This document shows positions 28,396 to 37,256 of a DNA stretch of 64,000 nt, one piece after another. The position numbers were made by a program, and so were the translations under genes. The DNA lies in NCBI GenBank assembly GCA_963810485.1, contig CAWENQ010000005.1, positions 558,001 through 622,000 on the forward strand, written 5' to 3'. Origin of the DNA: DATKFM01 sp963810485. GTDB lineage: Bacteria > Pseudomonadota > Alphaproteobacteria > Dongiales > Dongiaceae. The notes under the pieces were generated by a model. It made no database searches. It was not told the DNA's origin and saw nothing but the letters and a program-made list of their open reading frames with translations. Every line of letters begins with the position of its first letter. Position 1 is the first letter of the stretch.

Positions 28396-29121
28396 TCAGA
28401 GAAACGGCAATTGGGCGATCAGCGCGGCCAGCACGCGCCGCGTGCCGCCGTCCGGCTCGCCGGTGATGCGGCAGGGATGGAAATGGCGCTGAAAGGCGGC
28501 CAGCGCCGCCCGGCTGCGGCCGTCGGCGATGCCGGTGACGCCGACATCGTAGCCGAACCGGGCGAGGTCCGACTGCACCCGCGCCATGGCATCGGCAGTT
28601 GCGGCGGCGCCGGGATCGGCAAAACCGGTGGCGTCGGGCCACAGGCCGATGCCCGCCGCCGCCATCCGTGGCCAATCGAACAGCTCACCGGGATCGACCT
28701 TGCGCGCCGGCGCCACGTCGGAATGGCCGAGCACGCGATGGGCCGGGATGGGATGACGCTCCAGGATGCCTTGGCAAAGCTCGATCAGCGCCTGCATCTG
28801 CGCTTCGGCAAAGGGCCGGTAGCCGAACTGATGACCGGGATTGTCCAGCTCGATGCCGATGGAGCGGCTGTTGATGTCGCCGGCGCCGGCCCAGGAGCTG
28901 ATCCCGGCATGCCAGGCGCGGCGGTCTTCGGGCACTAGCGCATGCACCGTGCCGTCAATACCTATGCAGTAATGGGCGCTGACCCGCGCGGCGGGATCTT
29001 GCAGCCGTGCCACCGCCTCCTCGCAGCTCCGCATGTCCGTGTAGTGCAGGAGCAGGATATCGACCGGCATCCCGGCCGGCCGGGCATCGTGATTGGGCGA
29101 AAGGCTCTGGCGGATCTGCAT
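28396..29121 (-). CDS. N-acetylmuramoyl-L-alanine amidase (AmpD-like) with peptidoglycan-binding domain
   Basis: This encodes 241 residues. An Amidase_2 domain (about 15-160) has the zinc-ligand His in LLLHYTDM, the SAHYCIGIDGTVHALVPEDRRAWHAG segment, SIGIELDNPGH, and the distal His/Asp in VLGHSDVAPARKVDPG. A C-terminal PG_binding_1 domain (about 170-241) follows, with YDVGVTGIADGRSRAALAAFQRHF. No signal peptide is visible, so a cytoplasmic anhydro-muropeptide recycling role like AmpD is likely. An envelope role cannot be excluded because of the binding domain. It lies just downstream of the rnpB promoter side, on the same strand. Confidence 0.93.
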   Translation of the reverse strand: MQIRQSLSPNHDARPAGMPVDILLLHYTDMRSCEEAVARLQDPAARVSAHYCIGIDGTVHALVPEDRRAWHAGISSWAGAGDINSRSIGIELDNPGHQFGYRPFAEAQMQALIELCQGILERHPIPAHRVLGHSDVAPARKVDPGELFDWPRMAAAGIGLWPDATGFADPGAAATADAMARVQSDLARFGYDVGVTGIADGRSRAALAAFQRHFHPCRITGEPDGGTRRVLAALIAQLPFL

Positions 29122-29134
29122 CCGCCCTTATCGC

Positions 29135-30016
29135 CTACAAACCGGCCTTCGTCGACGGCGCTAGCACCTTCGGCCGCCGGATGGTGATGATGGCCACGCC
29201 GAGGATCGTGCCCATGCCGCCGATGAGCATCGGCCAGGTCAGCCGGTCATCGAAGAACACCACGCCTGACAGGACGCCGAACACCGGCACCAGCAGGGTG
29301 AAGGGCATGACTTGGTTGACGCTGTAGCGGCGCATGCAGCTATACCAGACGCCATAGCCGAACACCGTCACCAGCAGTGCCTGATAGGCGATCCAGGCGG
29401 CCAGTTGCCAGCCGCCAGCGATGATGGCGGTGAACTGGTCCTGCTCGGTGAAGGCTGAGAGCAGCGCCGTCTGCGGCACCGCCATCAGGGAGATCCAGCC
29501 ATTGAGCGGCCAGACGCCGACATCATCGCCCAGCCTCTTGATCAGGATATTGGCGAAGGCCCAGACACAGGCGGCGGCCACGACCAGCAGCAGCGGTACC
29601 AGATTGCCGCCGAGCCGCGGCTCACCGGCGATCAGCACGACGCCGGCAAAGGCGATCGCCATCCCGGTCAGGCGCCGCCAGCCGAGCTTGTCGCCGAAGA
29701 AACAGGCGGCCAGCAGCGCCGCGAACGGCACCTGCAACTGGATAGCGATGGAAGCGGTGGAGATGTCGAGGCCGACCAGGCCGCTGAACATCAGGCTGAA
29801 ATGCACCACGCCCAGCACAATCGACAGCAGCAGCAGGTCCTTCCAGCGCGGCGGCGGCCAGCGCAGGAAGGGCAGCAGCACGATCGCCACGGCGGCAAAG
29901 CGCAGCGACACGAAGGCAATCGGCGGCATCATCGTCACGCCCGCTTTGGCGACAGCGAAATTCACGCCCCAAACCAGGGCGACGACGACCAGGCCGATCA
30001 GGTCGAGGGGCTTCAT
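29135..30016 (-). CDS. EamA/DMT family transporter
   Basis: This encodes 293 residues with ten hydrophobic segments in two EamA halves (about 5-140 and 150-285). The first half has GVNFAVAKAGVTMMPPIAFVSLRFAAVAIVLL-like features of drug/metabolite transporters. The second has the repeated pattern ending MLIGGMGTILGVAIITI. Substrates of such RhaT/YdcZ-like exporters are diverse, and nothing here identifies one. It is 13 bases upstream of the amidase gene on the same strand, so the two may be cotranscribed. Confidence 0.9.
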   Translation of the reverse strand: MKPLDLIGLVVVALVWGVNFAVAKAGVTMMPPIAFVSLRFAAVAIVLLPFLRWPPPRWKDLLLLSIVLGVVHFSLMFSGLVGLDISTASIAIQLQVPFAALLAACFFGDKLGWRRLTGMAIAFAGVVLIAGEPRLGGNLVPLLLVVAAACVWAFANILIKRLGDDVGVWPLNGWISLMAVPQTALLSAFTEQDQFTAIIAGGWQLAAWIAYQALLVTVFGYGVWYSCMRRYSVNQVMPFTLLVPVFGVLSGVVFFDDRLTWPMLIGGMGTILGVAIITIRRPKVLAPSTKAGL

Positions 30017-30150
30017 GCGTGGAGGCGATATTCCCTGGTGCTCTGCAACGGGAGCGGGCGCGGCGGAGTGTTGCCCGCCGGATGGCCACGAAACCAGCGG
30101 TAAAAACGCATGGCGGCCTTCCGGGAATGCCGGGCTGGCCGCTCGATTAT

Positions 30151-30921
30151 TTAGGTCATCCCGCGTTCCTGCGCCACGCGGTCATAGGCGCTGTTGATCG
30201 CCGCCAGCTTGTCGGTGGCGATGTCGATGAACTCCTTCGGCATGCCCTTGGCGATCAGCCGGTCGGGATGATTGTCGCGCACCAGCTTGCGGTAGGCAGC
30301 CTTGATCTCGGCGTTCGGCGCATCGTGGGCGACGCCCAGCACGACGAAGGGATCGGTCTTGTCGGCGCCCAGATGGCTGGCGCGGATGCGGGCGAACTTC
30401 GCGGCGTCGAATCCGAAGATCGTCGCCACTGAATGCAGATAGTCGATCTCCTCGTCGATCACCCTTCCGTCGGCCTTGGCGATGTGGAACAGGCCGTCGA
30501 GCAGTTCCTCCAGCACCGTCGGCTGGCGCCGGAACATGCCGGCGATCTGCTCGGCATAGGCTTCGTAGCCCAGCGAGGATTTCCGCGCCTGGTCGAAGAT
30601 GCGGCCGACATTCTGCATCTCATCCTGCGGCACGTGGAACACCTGCTTGAAGGCGTCGACCTCGTCGCGGGTCACGATGCCGTCGGCCTTCGCCATCTTG
30701 GCGCCGAGCGCGATGGCGGCGACGGTGAAGGCGATCCGGCGCGTTGCCAATCGCTGATCGCCGGACTCCGCCGGTAGCTCATTGCCGGAAGCCGATCCCG
30801 TTTTCTTCTTCCGCCAGCGGTCGACGGCGTGGCCCGCGGCCGCGCCCAACAGCGCCCCAAGCGGGCCGCCGAGAGCGATAAGGCCGGCCGTGCCGCCGAC
30901 GATGATGCCGAAAATGCTCAT
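30151..30921 (-). CDS. djlA: DjlA-like co-chaperone (TerB-like plus J domain)
   Basis: This encodes 256 residues. An N-terminal hydrophobic Gly-rich segment (1-30) may anchor it to the inner membrane. A TerB-like helical domain (about 60-175) follows, with KMAKADGIVTRDEVDAFKQVF and HIAKADGRVIDEEIDYL. The C-terminal J domain (about 190-256) contains the HPD motif in VRDNHPDRL. DjlA stimulates DnaK and is membrane bound. The alphaproteobacterial form has this same domain order. There is no dnaK nearby. Confidence 0.92.
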   Translation of the reverse strand: MSIFGIIVGGTAGLIALGGPLGALLGAAAGHAVDRWRKKKTGSASGNELPAESGDQRLATRRIAFTVAAIALGAKMAKADGIVTRDEVDAFKQVFHVPQDEMQNVGRIFDQARKSSLGYEAYAEQIAGMFRRQPTVLEELLDGLFHIAKADGRVIDEEIDYLHSVATIFGFDAAKFARIRASHLGADKTDPFVVLGVAHDAPNAEIKAAYRKLVRDNHPDRLIAKGMPKEFIDIATDKLAAINSAYDRVAQERGMT

Positions 30922-31010
30922 GAATCGTTCAGATGGGTCTCTCTGAATCCATTGTCATGTCGCGGGCGCCGCCATGTCCAGAAAAACAGGCAGGAGAATC
31001 GCCTATTTCC

Positions 31011-32141
31011 TCAGGCGACCCGGAACTTTTGCAGGGCGGCGTCGCTCAAGGTGACGCCGAGACCGGGCGCCGTTGGCACGGAAACCATGCCGTCCTTGTC
31101 GATGGTGAAGGATTCGTCGGTCAGTTCCCAGCGCAGCGGCAAATCGCTGGTGGAATATTCGAGCAGCTCTTCATCGTCGTGCTGCGCCAGAAAAGCGAGA
31201 TTGGCGGCGATCAGGATGTTGGTCTTGTAACCATGGGGCACGAGCCGCTTGCCGCGCGCCTTGGCCATCTGCGCAATGCGTTTCACCTCGGTGAAGCCGC
31301 CGGCCATGCTGATGTCGGGCTGGGCGATGTCGATCTCGCCGAGATCGAACATCTGCTCATACTCGAACCGCGTCGTGCAGCCGAGATCGCCGCCGCCGAT
31401 GGGAATGCGGAAACCTTGGAACCGGCGATGACCATGCACGTTGTCGACCGGCAGCGGCGCTTCGACCCAGGCGAAGTCGAACGCGAGAAAGATCGGCATC
31501 AGCGGCAGGCCTTGCTCCGGTGTGGTGATAGCGCCGGCAAGATCCACCATCAGGCGCATCGACGGTCCCACATGCTCCCGCGCGGCGCGGATCAGCGATT
31601 CCGTGAGCTTCAGATCGTCGCGCCAGAACGGATCGGCGGCGATCTTGATCGCCCGCAGACCCATTTTCAGTCCGCGGTCGATGTTGCGCCTGACGTCATC
31701 GGGCGTTGCGCCCAGGGGATAGATCGTGCCGTAGGCCTGGAGTTTGTCGCGTCTCTTTCGCCCGAGCACTTCGCACAGCGGTTTGCACTGCACCTTGGCG
31801 CGGATGTCCCACAGCGCCATGTCGATGCCGCTGATGGCGTGGATCACCACGCCGCGCCGGCCGTGATAGTCGGAGGCCTCGTACATGAGATGCCACAGGG
31901 CTTCGACGTCTGTCGGATCCTGGCCGATCAGCACATGCTTCAAGCCCATGGCGTGGGTGTGCGACCTCGGCGCCTCGATGACCGCGCGCACGATCGACGG
32001 CACGGAATCCACTTCGGCAATGCCGGTGATGCCCTCATCGGTCCGTACGCGAATGACGCAATCGTCGCGTGACCCGTCGAAGCTGTCGCCGCGCCAGCCG
32101 GGCACCCGCAATTCGATGACGTCGATACCCGTGATCTTCAT
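31011..32141 (-). CDS. mandelate racemase / muconate lactonizing enzyme-like protein (enolase superfamily)
   Basis: This encodes 376 residues with the enolase-superfamily N-terminal capping domain (1-125) and TIM barrel. Probable metal ligands are Asp200 (LMVDLAG) and Glu227 (WVEAPL), with Asp252 (IGGGDLG) where Glu is usual. Lys166, with no second base two residues later, and the His303/Asp276 dyad (VPHGYK and AQPDISMAGG) are the catalytic candidates. This pattern suggests an acid-sugar dehydratase or epimerase rather than a true mandelate racemase. The substrate cannot be told. It lies 42 bp from a paralogue on the same strand. Confidence 0.88.
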   Translation of the reverse strand: MKITGIDVIELRVPGWRGDSFDGSRDDCVIRVRTDEGITGIAEVDSVPSIVRAVIEAPRSHTHAMGLKHVLIGQDPTDVEALWHLMYEASDYHGRRGVVIHAISGIDMALWDIRAKVQCKPLCEVLGRKRRDKLQAYGTIYPLGATPDDVRRNIDRGLKMGLRAIKIAADPFWRDDLKLTESLIRAAREHVGPSMRLMVDLAGAITTPEQGLPLMPIFLAFDFAWVEAPLPVDNVHGHRRFQGFRIPIGGGDLGCTTRFEYEQMFDLGEIDIAQPDISMAGGFTEVKRIAQMAKARGKRLVPHGYKTNILIAANLAFLAQHDDEELLEYSTSDLPLRWELTDESFTIDKDGMVSVPTAPGLGVTLSDAALQKFRVA

Positions 32142-32183
32142 TTGCCGCCGCTCCCGTCAGCGTCTGCAGATTTTATCGACCGG

Positions 32184-33344
32184 TCAATCGCAGCGCAGGC
32201 GATCGACCAGATCTTCGTTGAGATCGAATCCCAGGCCCGGCCGCACCGGCAACTCGATGTAACCGTCAACGATCTTGGGCTCCGGACTGGTCAGTTGATC
32301 GCGCAAGATAGATGGAAACACCTGCGGCGACACGAACTCGAACATCGGCGTCGCCGCACAGGCAGCGTGAAAATGCATGCCGGCATGAACGAGAATGCCG
32401 GTCTTCCAAGCGTGGGGGATGACCTGGACCGCGTGCAAGTCGCAATAGTCGGCGATGCGTCGGATCTCGGTGAGCCCGCCGCAGCGGCTGATGTCCGGCT
32501 GCACCACCGCGACCTTGCCCTGCTCGACCCATTCGCGGATCTCCCAGCGCGTCGCCGAGAACTCGGCGCCGCAGACGCGAATCGGGCTGGCCTGCGCCAG
32601 GCGCGCATGACCGGCGAGATCGTCATGCTGCAACGTCGCCTCGGCAAAGTAGATGTTGCTGTCGGCGATGCGATCCAGCACCCATTTCGCGTCATACCAG
32701 TTGTGCCAGCGGTAGCCGAAATCGATGGCCAAGGTGATCCCGTCGCCCAGCATGCGGCGGGCTTCCTTGATCAGGTCGACCAGCTCCGCGTCGGTGACCA
32801 GATCGAAGAACACAACCTCCATCTTGACGGCGCGAAACCCGGCGGCGAGCGCCTTGCCGAACTGCTGCTCGGTGATGCGCATCAATTCGCCGATCGTCCG
32901 GCCTTGGGGCAGGCCCGGATAGATCGTGCAATAGGCACGCAGCCTTTCGCGCCGCGCGCCGCCCAGCAGCTTGTAGACCGGCAATCCCAGCTGCTTGCCC
33001 GCGAGGTCGTGCAGCGCGAGGTCGATGGCGGACAGGGCGTGAATGCCGAGGCCGCGTCGGCCATAATAGATCGTTCCTTCGTACAGGCGCTGCCACAGCG
33101 CGCCGGTCTCGACGGGGTCGGCGCCGATGAGCATTTGCCCCATGCCCTGGCTCCACAGGTCCGCCGACTCCGCCTCGATGATGGCCTTGATGACCGACGG
33201 CGGCGCGTCGCTCTCGCCGATGCCGAAGCGCCCCTCTTCGTCCGTGATGCGGACGATCACCGTCTCCCGTGTGCCGTCCAATTCGGCGGCGTCCTGCGGC
33301 CCGATTGCCAGCGGGATGACTTCGACCGATTTGATCCGGTTCAT
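32184..33344 (-). CDS. mandelate racemase / muconate lactonizing enzyme-like protein, paralogue 2
   Basis: This encodes 386 residues starting MNRIKSVEVIPLAIGPQD at 33344. A further 25 in-frame upstream codons are not protein-like. The likely metal ligands are Asp208, Glu235 and Glu261 (VCGAEF). Lys174 (VKMEV), Asp284 (VQPDISRCGG) and His311 (VIPHAWK) are the acid-base candidates. It shares the same framework as the neighbouring paralogue, for example YYGRRGLGIHALSAIDLALHD against DYHGRRGVVIHAISGIDMALWD. It is divergent from the ABC importer that starts at 33489, with a shared 144-bp control region. Confidence 0.9.
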   Translation of the reverse strand: MNRIKSVEVIPLAIGPQDAAELDGTRETVIVRITDEEGRFGIGESDAPPSVIKAIIEAESADLWSQGMGQMLIGADPVETGALWQRLYEGTIYYGRRGLGIHALSAIDLALHDLAGKQLGLPVYKLLGGARRERLRAYCTIYPGLPQGRTIGELMRITEQQFGKALAAGFRAVKMEVVFFDLVTDAELVDLIKEARRMLGDGITLAIDFGYRWHNWYDAKWVLDRIADSNIYFAEATLQHDDLAGHARLAQASPIRVCGAEFSATRWEIREWVEQGKVAVVQPDISRCGGLTEIRRIADYCDLHAVQVIPHAWKTGILVHAGMHFHAACAATPMFEFVSPQVFPSILRDQLTSPEPKIVDGYIELPVRPGLGFDLNEDLVDRLRCD

Positions 33345-33488
33345 GGTTCCGGCGCTTTCTCCGCGGCCGGTTTGCGGGCCGCCACCTTGACTCCGCGCAG
33401 ACGCCGACCCTAACGTCAACTGTGACCAAATGCATAACGCGGAACGCCAGCGAATGGCGCATCACGCGAGACAAAAGGGAGGATCACG

Positions 33489-34628
33489 ATGCCTATGTCA
33501 AAATCAGCGGCAGAACTCATCGCCAAGGCGCCATGGCTGTCGCGGCGCAATTTCGCCAAGGGATTGGCCGGTACCGGCATGCTTGCTGCGGCCGGGTTGC
33601 CGGCGCGTCGCGCGGCGGCCAAGACGACGGTCACCTGGATGGGCTGGCAGGGTTACGAGACGCCAATCACGTCAGGCACATTCCTCGCCGACAATGACAT
33701 CGATTTCCAGCCGACATTCATCGGCTCGAATGAAGAGATCATTACCAAGCTGCAGGCGGGTGGCATTGGCAACACCGACCTCATCACCATGTATTTCGGC
33801 TACCTGCCGCTGATGGCCGAAGGCGGCCTGCTGGAACCTGTGGATGCCGCGCGCATCACCGCTTTCGGCGATCTCATTCCGCAGTTCACCGCGCAGGATG
33901 CCATCAAGCATGACGGCAATCTCATGGGCGTGCCCTGGAACTGGGGCTCGCTGCCGATCATGTACGATCCCTCGGTGGTCACCACGCCGCCCGCATCCTG
34001 GTTCGATGTGATGAAGCCCGAATACAAGGGCAAGGTGGCGATGGTCGACGATCCCCTCGGCAATCTCCTGGTGTGGGGCCGTCCGGTCACCGGCGCGGAG
34101 CAGGGCACATTGCTTTCGAAGGAACAGCTCGCCAAGGTCATCGACTTCCTGATCGAGGTGAAGACCAAGCAGGCGCGGGCATTCTTTGCCAGCTATGGCG
34201 ACATGGCCGATGCATTTGCCCGCAACGAAGTGGTCATTTCCACCATCGGCTGGGAAGCCGTCGCGGTTTGGGCCAAGGGGAAGGGCAAGACCATCACCTA
34301 TTCGATACCGCAGGAAGGCACGGGCATGTTCATGGACTGTCTCTGCATTCCCAAGGATTGCCCGCATCCCGATCTGGTTTACGGCATGATCAATCATATC
34401 CTGTCGCCGGCACCGCAGACCCAGTTCGCGACCGAGCAGAGCGCCGGCATCACCAACCTGAAGGCCGTGCCAGCGCTGCCGGAGGAGTTGCGCACCGCCT
34501 ACAATTACGGCGACATCGACGGGTTCATGCAACTCGCCCGCCTGTTCCCGGTGCCGCCGACCGCGGAAGGCCAATACGCCACCTACGAGGACTTTCTCGA
34601 GGAGTATGAGCGGCTGAAGCGCGCGTGA
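33489..34628 (+). CDS. ABC transporter substrate-binding protein (PotD/polyamine type, Tat signal)
   Basis: This encodes 379 residues. The N-terminus contains a twin-arginine motif, SRRNFAKGLAG at residues 18-28, followed by a hydrophobic stretch and ARRAAA, so export by Tat is likely. The body matches extracellular solute-binding proteins of the spermidine/putrescine family, for example TWMGWQGYETP, NWGSLPIMYDPSVV and DVMKPEYKGKVAMVDDP. The ligand is unknown. It starts an operon with two permeases and a dehydrogenase. A 13-bp hairpin follows the gene. Confidence 0.9.
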   Translation: MPMSKSAAELIAKAPWLSRRNFAKGLAGTGMLAAAGLPARRAAAKTTVTWMGWQGYETPITSGTFLADNDIDFQPTFIGSNEEIITKLQAGGIGNTDLITMYFGYLPLMAEGGLLEPVDAARITAFGDLIPQFTAQDAIKHDGNLMGVPWNWGSLPIMYDPSVVTTPPASWFDVMKPEYKGKVAMVDDPLGNLLVWGRPVTGAEQGTLLSKEQLAKVIDFLIEVKTKQARAFFASYGDMADAFARNEVVISTIGWEAVAVWAKGKGKTITYSIPQEGTGMFMDCLCIPKDCPHPDLVYGMINHILSPAPQTQFATEQSAGITNLKAVPALPEELRTAYNYGDIDGFMQLARLFPVPPTAEGQYATYEDFLEEYERLKRA

Positions 34629-34679
34629 TCCCCGGCCGGTAATGCTGCATTGATCGCAACCGCCGACAAGAGCGATAGC

Positions 34680-34710
34680 AAAGGCGCATCGGGCAATCCG
34701 ATGCGCCTTT
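34680..34710 (+). terminator. strong hairpin between binding-protein and permease genes
   Basis: A perfect 13-bp stem (AAAGGCGCATCGG with CCGATGCGCCTTT) with a 5-nt loop lies in the 107-bp gap after the binding-protein gene. The arm ends in TTT only, so it may be a weak or partial terminator, or an RNA-stabilising 3' end, rather than a full stop. Confidence 0.8.
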
Positions 34711-34735
34711 CTCGCGAGGTTGAGGGCTCGCTCCC

Positions 34736-35572
34736 TTGACCAACCTGCGCCGCTGGCTGCCGGTGGCGCCGGCGGCGCTCATCTATCTCTCGGCGTTCGC
34801 CCTGCCGGTGCTGTTCTTTTTCGTGCTCAGTTTCTGGTCCGCGCGGGCCATGCGCATCCGGCGCGACTTCACTTTCGATAACTACATCGAAACCTGGCAG
34901 AAATACGCCGATGTGATCGGCGCGACGATCCTCATCGCGCTGGCGACCGCGGTCGTGACGACTGTCATTGCCTTTGCCTTTGCCTACCTGATCCGCTTTC
35001 GCGCCGGGCGTTTCGGGCTGCCGCTTTTGTTCATCACCTTGCTCACGTTGTTCGGCGGCTATCTCGTGAAGATCTATGCCTGGAAGGCGATCCTCGGCCG
35101 CGAAGGGATTCTGAACACGGCGCTACAGACCATCGGCCTGATCGACGAGCCGCTGACGATCTTCATCTATAACTCCGGCGCCGTGATCGCGACCCTGACC
35201 CATTTTCTTCTGCCGCTGGCGGTGCTGCCGATCTACGGTTCGCTACGCGCCGTGGAGGATGATCTGATCGAAGCTGCGCGGGACCTCGGCGCAGCGCAGC
35301 GCCAGGCGTTTCGCGATGTGGTCCTGCCGCTGTGCCAGCCGGGAATTCTCACGGCCTTTGCGCTCTCTTTCCTGATCGCCGCCGGAGATTATGTGACGCC
35401 GCGCTTCGTCGGCGGCACGGGCACGGCGATGATCGGCGATTTCATCGAGCAGCAATTCTCCCTGCGCTTCGACTGGCCGATGGGCAGCGCCATGTCCTTC
35501 AGCACGCTGGCGGCGTCAGTCCTGGTGATCGTCTTGGTGGGTCTCGCACTGCGCGCCGGAGTTCGGCGATGA
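34736..35572 (+). CDS. ABC transporter permease (PotB-like)
   Basis: This encodes 278 residues. The start is a TTG at 34736, because an in-frame stop lies at 34721 and the next ATG (34849) would remove the first helix. It has six membrane helices in the MetI-like fold. The ABC-coupling EAA loop is EAARDLGAAQRQAFRDVVLPLCQPG. It partners the permease at 35569, overlapping it by four bases. It would form the channel of a PotD-type importer. Confidence 0.9.
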   Translation: MTNLRRWLPVAPAALIYLSAFALPVLFFFVLSFWSARAMRIRRDFTFDNYIETWQKYADVIGATILIALATAVVTTVIAFAFAYLIRFRAGRFGLPLLFITLLTLFGGYLVKIYAWKAILGREGILNTALQTIGLIDEPLTIFIYNSGAVIATLTHFLLPLAVLPIYGSLRAVEDDLIEAARDLGAAQRQAFRDVVLPLCQPGILTAFALSFLIAAGDYVTPRFVGGTGTAMIGDFIEQQFSLRFDWPMGSAMSFSTLAASVLVIVLVGLALRAGVRR

Positions 35573-36351
35573 ACGCGCGCATTTCCCGGGTGATCTGGAG
35601 CCTGTTCGGCGCCGCCGTGGTCGTCTTCATGCTGACGCCGCTGGTGCTGCTCGTGCTCTTCAGCTTCGGCAGGAACGCGCTGACGGCCTTTCCCATGGGC
35701 GGCCTGACATTCGACTGGTATCGCAAGCTGCTGGCCAACGACACCTTCTGGGGCGCGGCCGAGAACAGCGCCGTCGTGGCGCTCAGCGTCGGCATTTGCT
35801 CCACGGCTGTCGGCACGATGGCAGCGCTGGTCCTGGCGCGCTTGCCGGGGCGCATCAGCAATCCGCTTCTGCTACAGCTCGGCGCGCCCGTGATGCTGCC
35901 GGCGCTGTTCATCGGCGTCGCCCTGATGTCGACGCTGCGACTGGCGCTCGATCTCAATCTCGGCCTGCCGACGGTGGTGCTCGGCCACCTGGTGATCACA
36001 CAGCCCTTCGTGATCCTCATCGTCCATGCCCGCATGGTCGGCTTCGATCACGCGCTGATCGAAAGCGCCCGGGATCTCGGAGCGTCGCCGCTGCAGGCCT
36101 TCTTCACCGTCACGCTGCCCATCGTCCGCGCCACCATCGTCGGTGCCGGCCTCATTGCGGTGGCGGTGTCCCTGGATGATTTCATCATCACCTTCTTCAC
36201 CATTGGCAGCGGCAACACCATCCCCACCCTGGTCTGGAGCATGGTGCGAACGTCTCTGGATCCCTCGATCAACGCCAGCGCCACGATCCTGATCACGCTG
36301 ACCATGGGCATGACGGTGCTGGCGCTCTATTTCAGCAGGTATCGCGGCTGA
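35569..36351 (+). CDS. ABC transporter permease (PotC-like)
   Basis: This encodes 260 residues starting MNARISRVIWSLFGAAVV at 35569, where the ATG overlaps the preceding stop. It has six predicted membrane helices. The EAA loop is IESARDLGASPLQAFFTVTLPIVRA, and VAVSLDDFIITFF is characteristic of PotC-type subunits. No ATPase subunit follows. The next gene is a dehydrogenase 25 bp downstream, so the energy subunit must be encoded elsewhere or shared. Confidence 0.92.
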   Translation: MNARISRVIWSLFGAAVVVFMLTPLVLLVLFSFGRNALTAFPMGGLTFDWYRKLLANDTFWGAAENSAVVALSVGICSTAVGTMAALVLARLPGRISNPLLLQLGAPVMLPALFIGVALMSTLRLALDLNLGLPTVVLGHLVITQPFVILIVHARMVGFDHALIESARDLGASPLQAFFTVTLPIVRATIVGAGLIAVAVSLDDFIITFFTIGSGNTIPTLVWSMVRTSLDPSINASATILITLTMGMTVLALYFSRYRG

Positions 36352-36376
36352 TGAAGCCCGCAATTGGAGAGACGCG

Positions 36377-37147
36377 ATGAACAGCGAAGACTTCAGCGGC
36401 AAAGCGATCCTCGTCACCGGCGCCGCGCGAGGACTGGGATTGAAGATCGCCGCGGCCTTTCATGGGCGCGGCGGCATGGTGATGCTCAACGATCTGGAAG
36501 CCGGCCGCATCGCGCAGGCCATCGACGGCCTCGGCGGCGGCGAGCGGCTGGCGCCCGCGCCTGCGGATATCTCGACGGTGACCGGCTGCGAGAGCATCGT
36601 CGCCGCATGCCTGAAACGCTTCGGCCGTCTCGACGTCGTGGTCAACAACGCCGCCATAAATTGGGAAATGCCGATTGAAGCCCATACCGAGGAGATCTGG
36701 GACAAACACCTGGATACGATTCTGAAGGGCAGCTTCTTCATCACCCGCGCGGCCATCCCGGCGTTAAAGGGTAACAAGGGCAATGTCGTGAACATCGCGT
36801 CCGAGCTCGGGCTACGGCCGATCATCAATAACGTCGCCTATTGTGCGGCGAAGGGCGGGCTCATCAACATGACGCGTGCGCTCGCCGTCGAGCTTGCGCC
36901 GGCGATCCGCATCAATTGCGTCTGCCCGGGCTCGATGGATACGGAGCTGATGCGCGAATGCGCCGACGCCAGCGGCGATGCCAAGGCCTACTATGCCTAC
37001 TACGAAAAATTCGCCGCGCTGAACCGGATCGGCACGCCGGAGGAGATGGCGGAAATGGTATTGTTCGTCGCGTCAGATCGGGCGGCCTTCATGACCGGCT
37101 CCATTATCACCGTTGATGGCGGGAGCACGGCGGGACGTCACGGCTAG
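36377..37147 (+). CDS. SDR family oxidoreductase
   Basis: This encodes 256 residues of classical short-chain dehydrogenase type. The NAD(P)-binding motif TGAARGLG begins at residue 14, and NNAA at 90-93 stabilises the central sheet. The catalytic triad is Ser142, Tyr155 and Lys159 (YCAAK). FMTGSIITVDGGSTAG is the usual C-terminal segment. Asp39 after the second strand favours NAD over NADP. It is 25 bp after the permease genes on the same strand, so it probably oxidises or reduces the imported compound or a product of the two enolase-superfamily enzymes. Confidence 0.93.
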   Translation: MNSEDFSGKAILVTGAARGLGLKIAAAFHGRGGMVMLNDLEAGRIAQAIDGLGGGERLAPAPADISTVTGCESIVAACLKRFGRLDVVVNNAAINWEMPIEAHTEEIWDKHLDTILKGSFFITRAAIPALKGNKGNVVNIASELGLRPIINNVAYCAAKGGLINMTRALAVELAPAIRINCVCPGSMDTELMRECADASGDAKAYYAYYEKFAALNRIGTPEEMAEMVLFVASDRAAFMTGSIITVDGGSTAGRHG

Positions 37148-37256
37148 CCGCTGCTGCGCCAACGCAAAGTTCCACCATCCGCGGGCGCCCCCACGTTTGA
37201 ACAGTGCTGGAAAACCTCGTCAGCCGCGGTATTGCGCGGCGGTTGGCAATCGGGCG

